Shown here one piece after another: positions 13,620 to 13,670 of a stretch of DNA of 13,670 nt. The stretch comes from JBARCX01 sp049794535. GTDB taxonomy: Bacteria > Pseudomonadota > Gammaproteobacteria > Xanthomonadales > Rhodanobacteraceae. The stretch is taken from positions 1 to 13,670 of the forward strand of contig JBARCX010000129.1 of assembly GCA_049794535.1 (NCBI GenBank), read 5' to 3'. How positions within the stretch are numbered: position 1 is the stretch's first letter; each line of letters opens with the position of its first letter. A model generated the notes under the pieces. That model was given only the letters and a program-made list of their open reading frames with translations, did not search any database and was not told the origin of the DNA. The position numbers were made by a program, and so were the translations under genes.

Positions 13620-13670
13620 GCTGGGTGGAGCAAAGTCGGTAGGCTGGGGTGAGCTTGCGAACCCCAGCAT
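13615..13670. repeat. REP-like repeat with a perfect inverted stem, cut at the window edge
   Basis: The plus strand carries GCTGGGGT (13643-13650), a ten-base loop GAGCTTGCGA, and ACCCCAGC (13661-13668), a perfect eight-base inverted repeat. Just before it, GTAGGCTGGGTGGAG (from 13616) repeats the beginning of this unit (GTAGGCTGGGGTGAG at 13639), so there are one and a half head-to-tail units. Dispersed extragenic palindromes with GTAGG(N)TGGGGT-type arms are common in several proteobacteria. It directly follows the GT8-like gene, whose stop codon lies in the first unit, and could act as a weak terminator or RNA-stabilising hairpin. It may continue beyond the window. Confidence 0.65.

Overview
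The window looks like a chromosomal segment of a moderately GC-rich, flagellated Gram-negative bacterium, most likely a pseudomonadote. The evidence is a set of genes for a flagellar rod, P ring and L ring plus the flagellar type III export gate, and such rings need a peptidoglycan layer and an outer membrane. The gene order fliQ-fliR-flhB / flhA / flgF-flgG-flgA-flgH / flgI / flgB-flgC is unlike the E. coli flg operon. As I recall them, the modules match alphaproteobacterial operons such as those of Caulobacter. The host could be an alphaproteobacterium, or another proteobacterium carrying an alpha-like or secondary flagellar cluster. A REP-like inverted repeat at the right edge is of a kind also common in gammaproteobacteria, so the lineage stays open.

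Positions 1-9849 hold one very compact minus-strand unit. Read in the direction of transcription it runs: a tetratricopeptide (TPR) protein, fliQ, fliR, flhB, flhA, flgF, flgG, flgA, flgH, flgI, flgB, and flgC cut by the left edge. Most junctions overlap or are separated by fewer than 10 bases; the largest gap is 25 bases. This leaves no room for internal promoters or terminators outside coding sequence. Four genes appear to use non-ATG starts (fliR, flhA and flgA GTG; flgH TTG). FliQ, FliR, FlhB and FlhA form the export gate; FlgB, FlgC, FlgF and FlgG form the rod; FlgA helps build the FlgI P ring; FlgH forms the L ring. FlgH has no lipobox cysteine, which is unusual.

Positions 9850-10353 are intergenic, with a GC-rich leader next to the flagellar unit and a clearly AT-rich core (about 10085-10255). 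The core carries a plausible sigma-70 promoter pointing left into the flagellar unit, direct repeats and hairpins. A small plus-strand gene of unknown function (10354-10746) follows and converges on a minus-strand TPR-plus-GT41 (SPINDLY/O-GlcNAc transferase-like) glycosyltransferase gene (10757-12655).

Positions 12656-12758 are a short divergent control region holding a nested palindrome. To its right a plus-strand gene (12759-13619) encodes a putative GT8-like glycosyltransferase, ending in a REP-like repeat at the window edge. Two glycosyltransferase genes beside a flagellar cluster suggest, but do not prove, glycosylation of flagellin or another surface protein. The items most worth a second look are the ten-unit gapless TPR protein heading the flagellar unit, the lipobox-less FlgH, the unknown 130-residue protein, and the repeat-rich promoter region.
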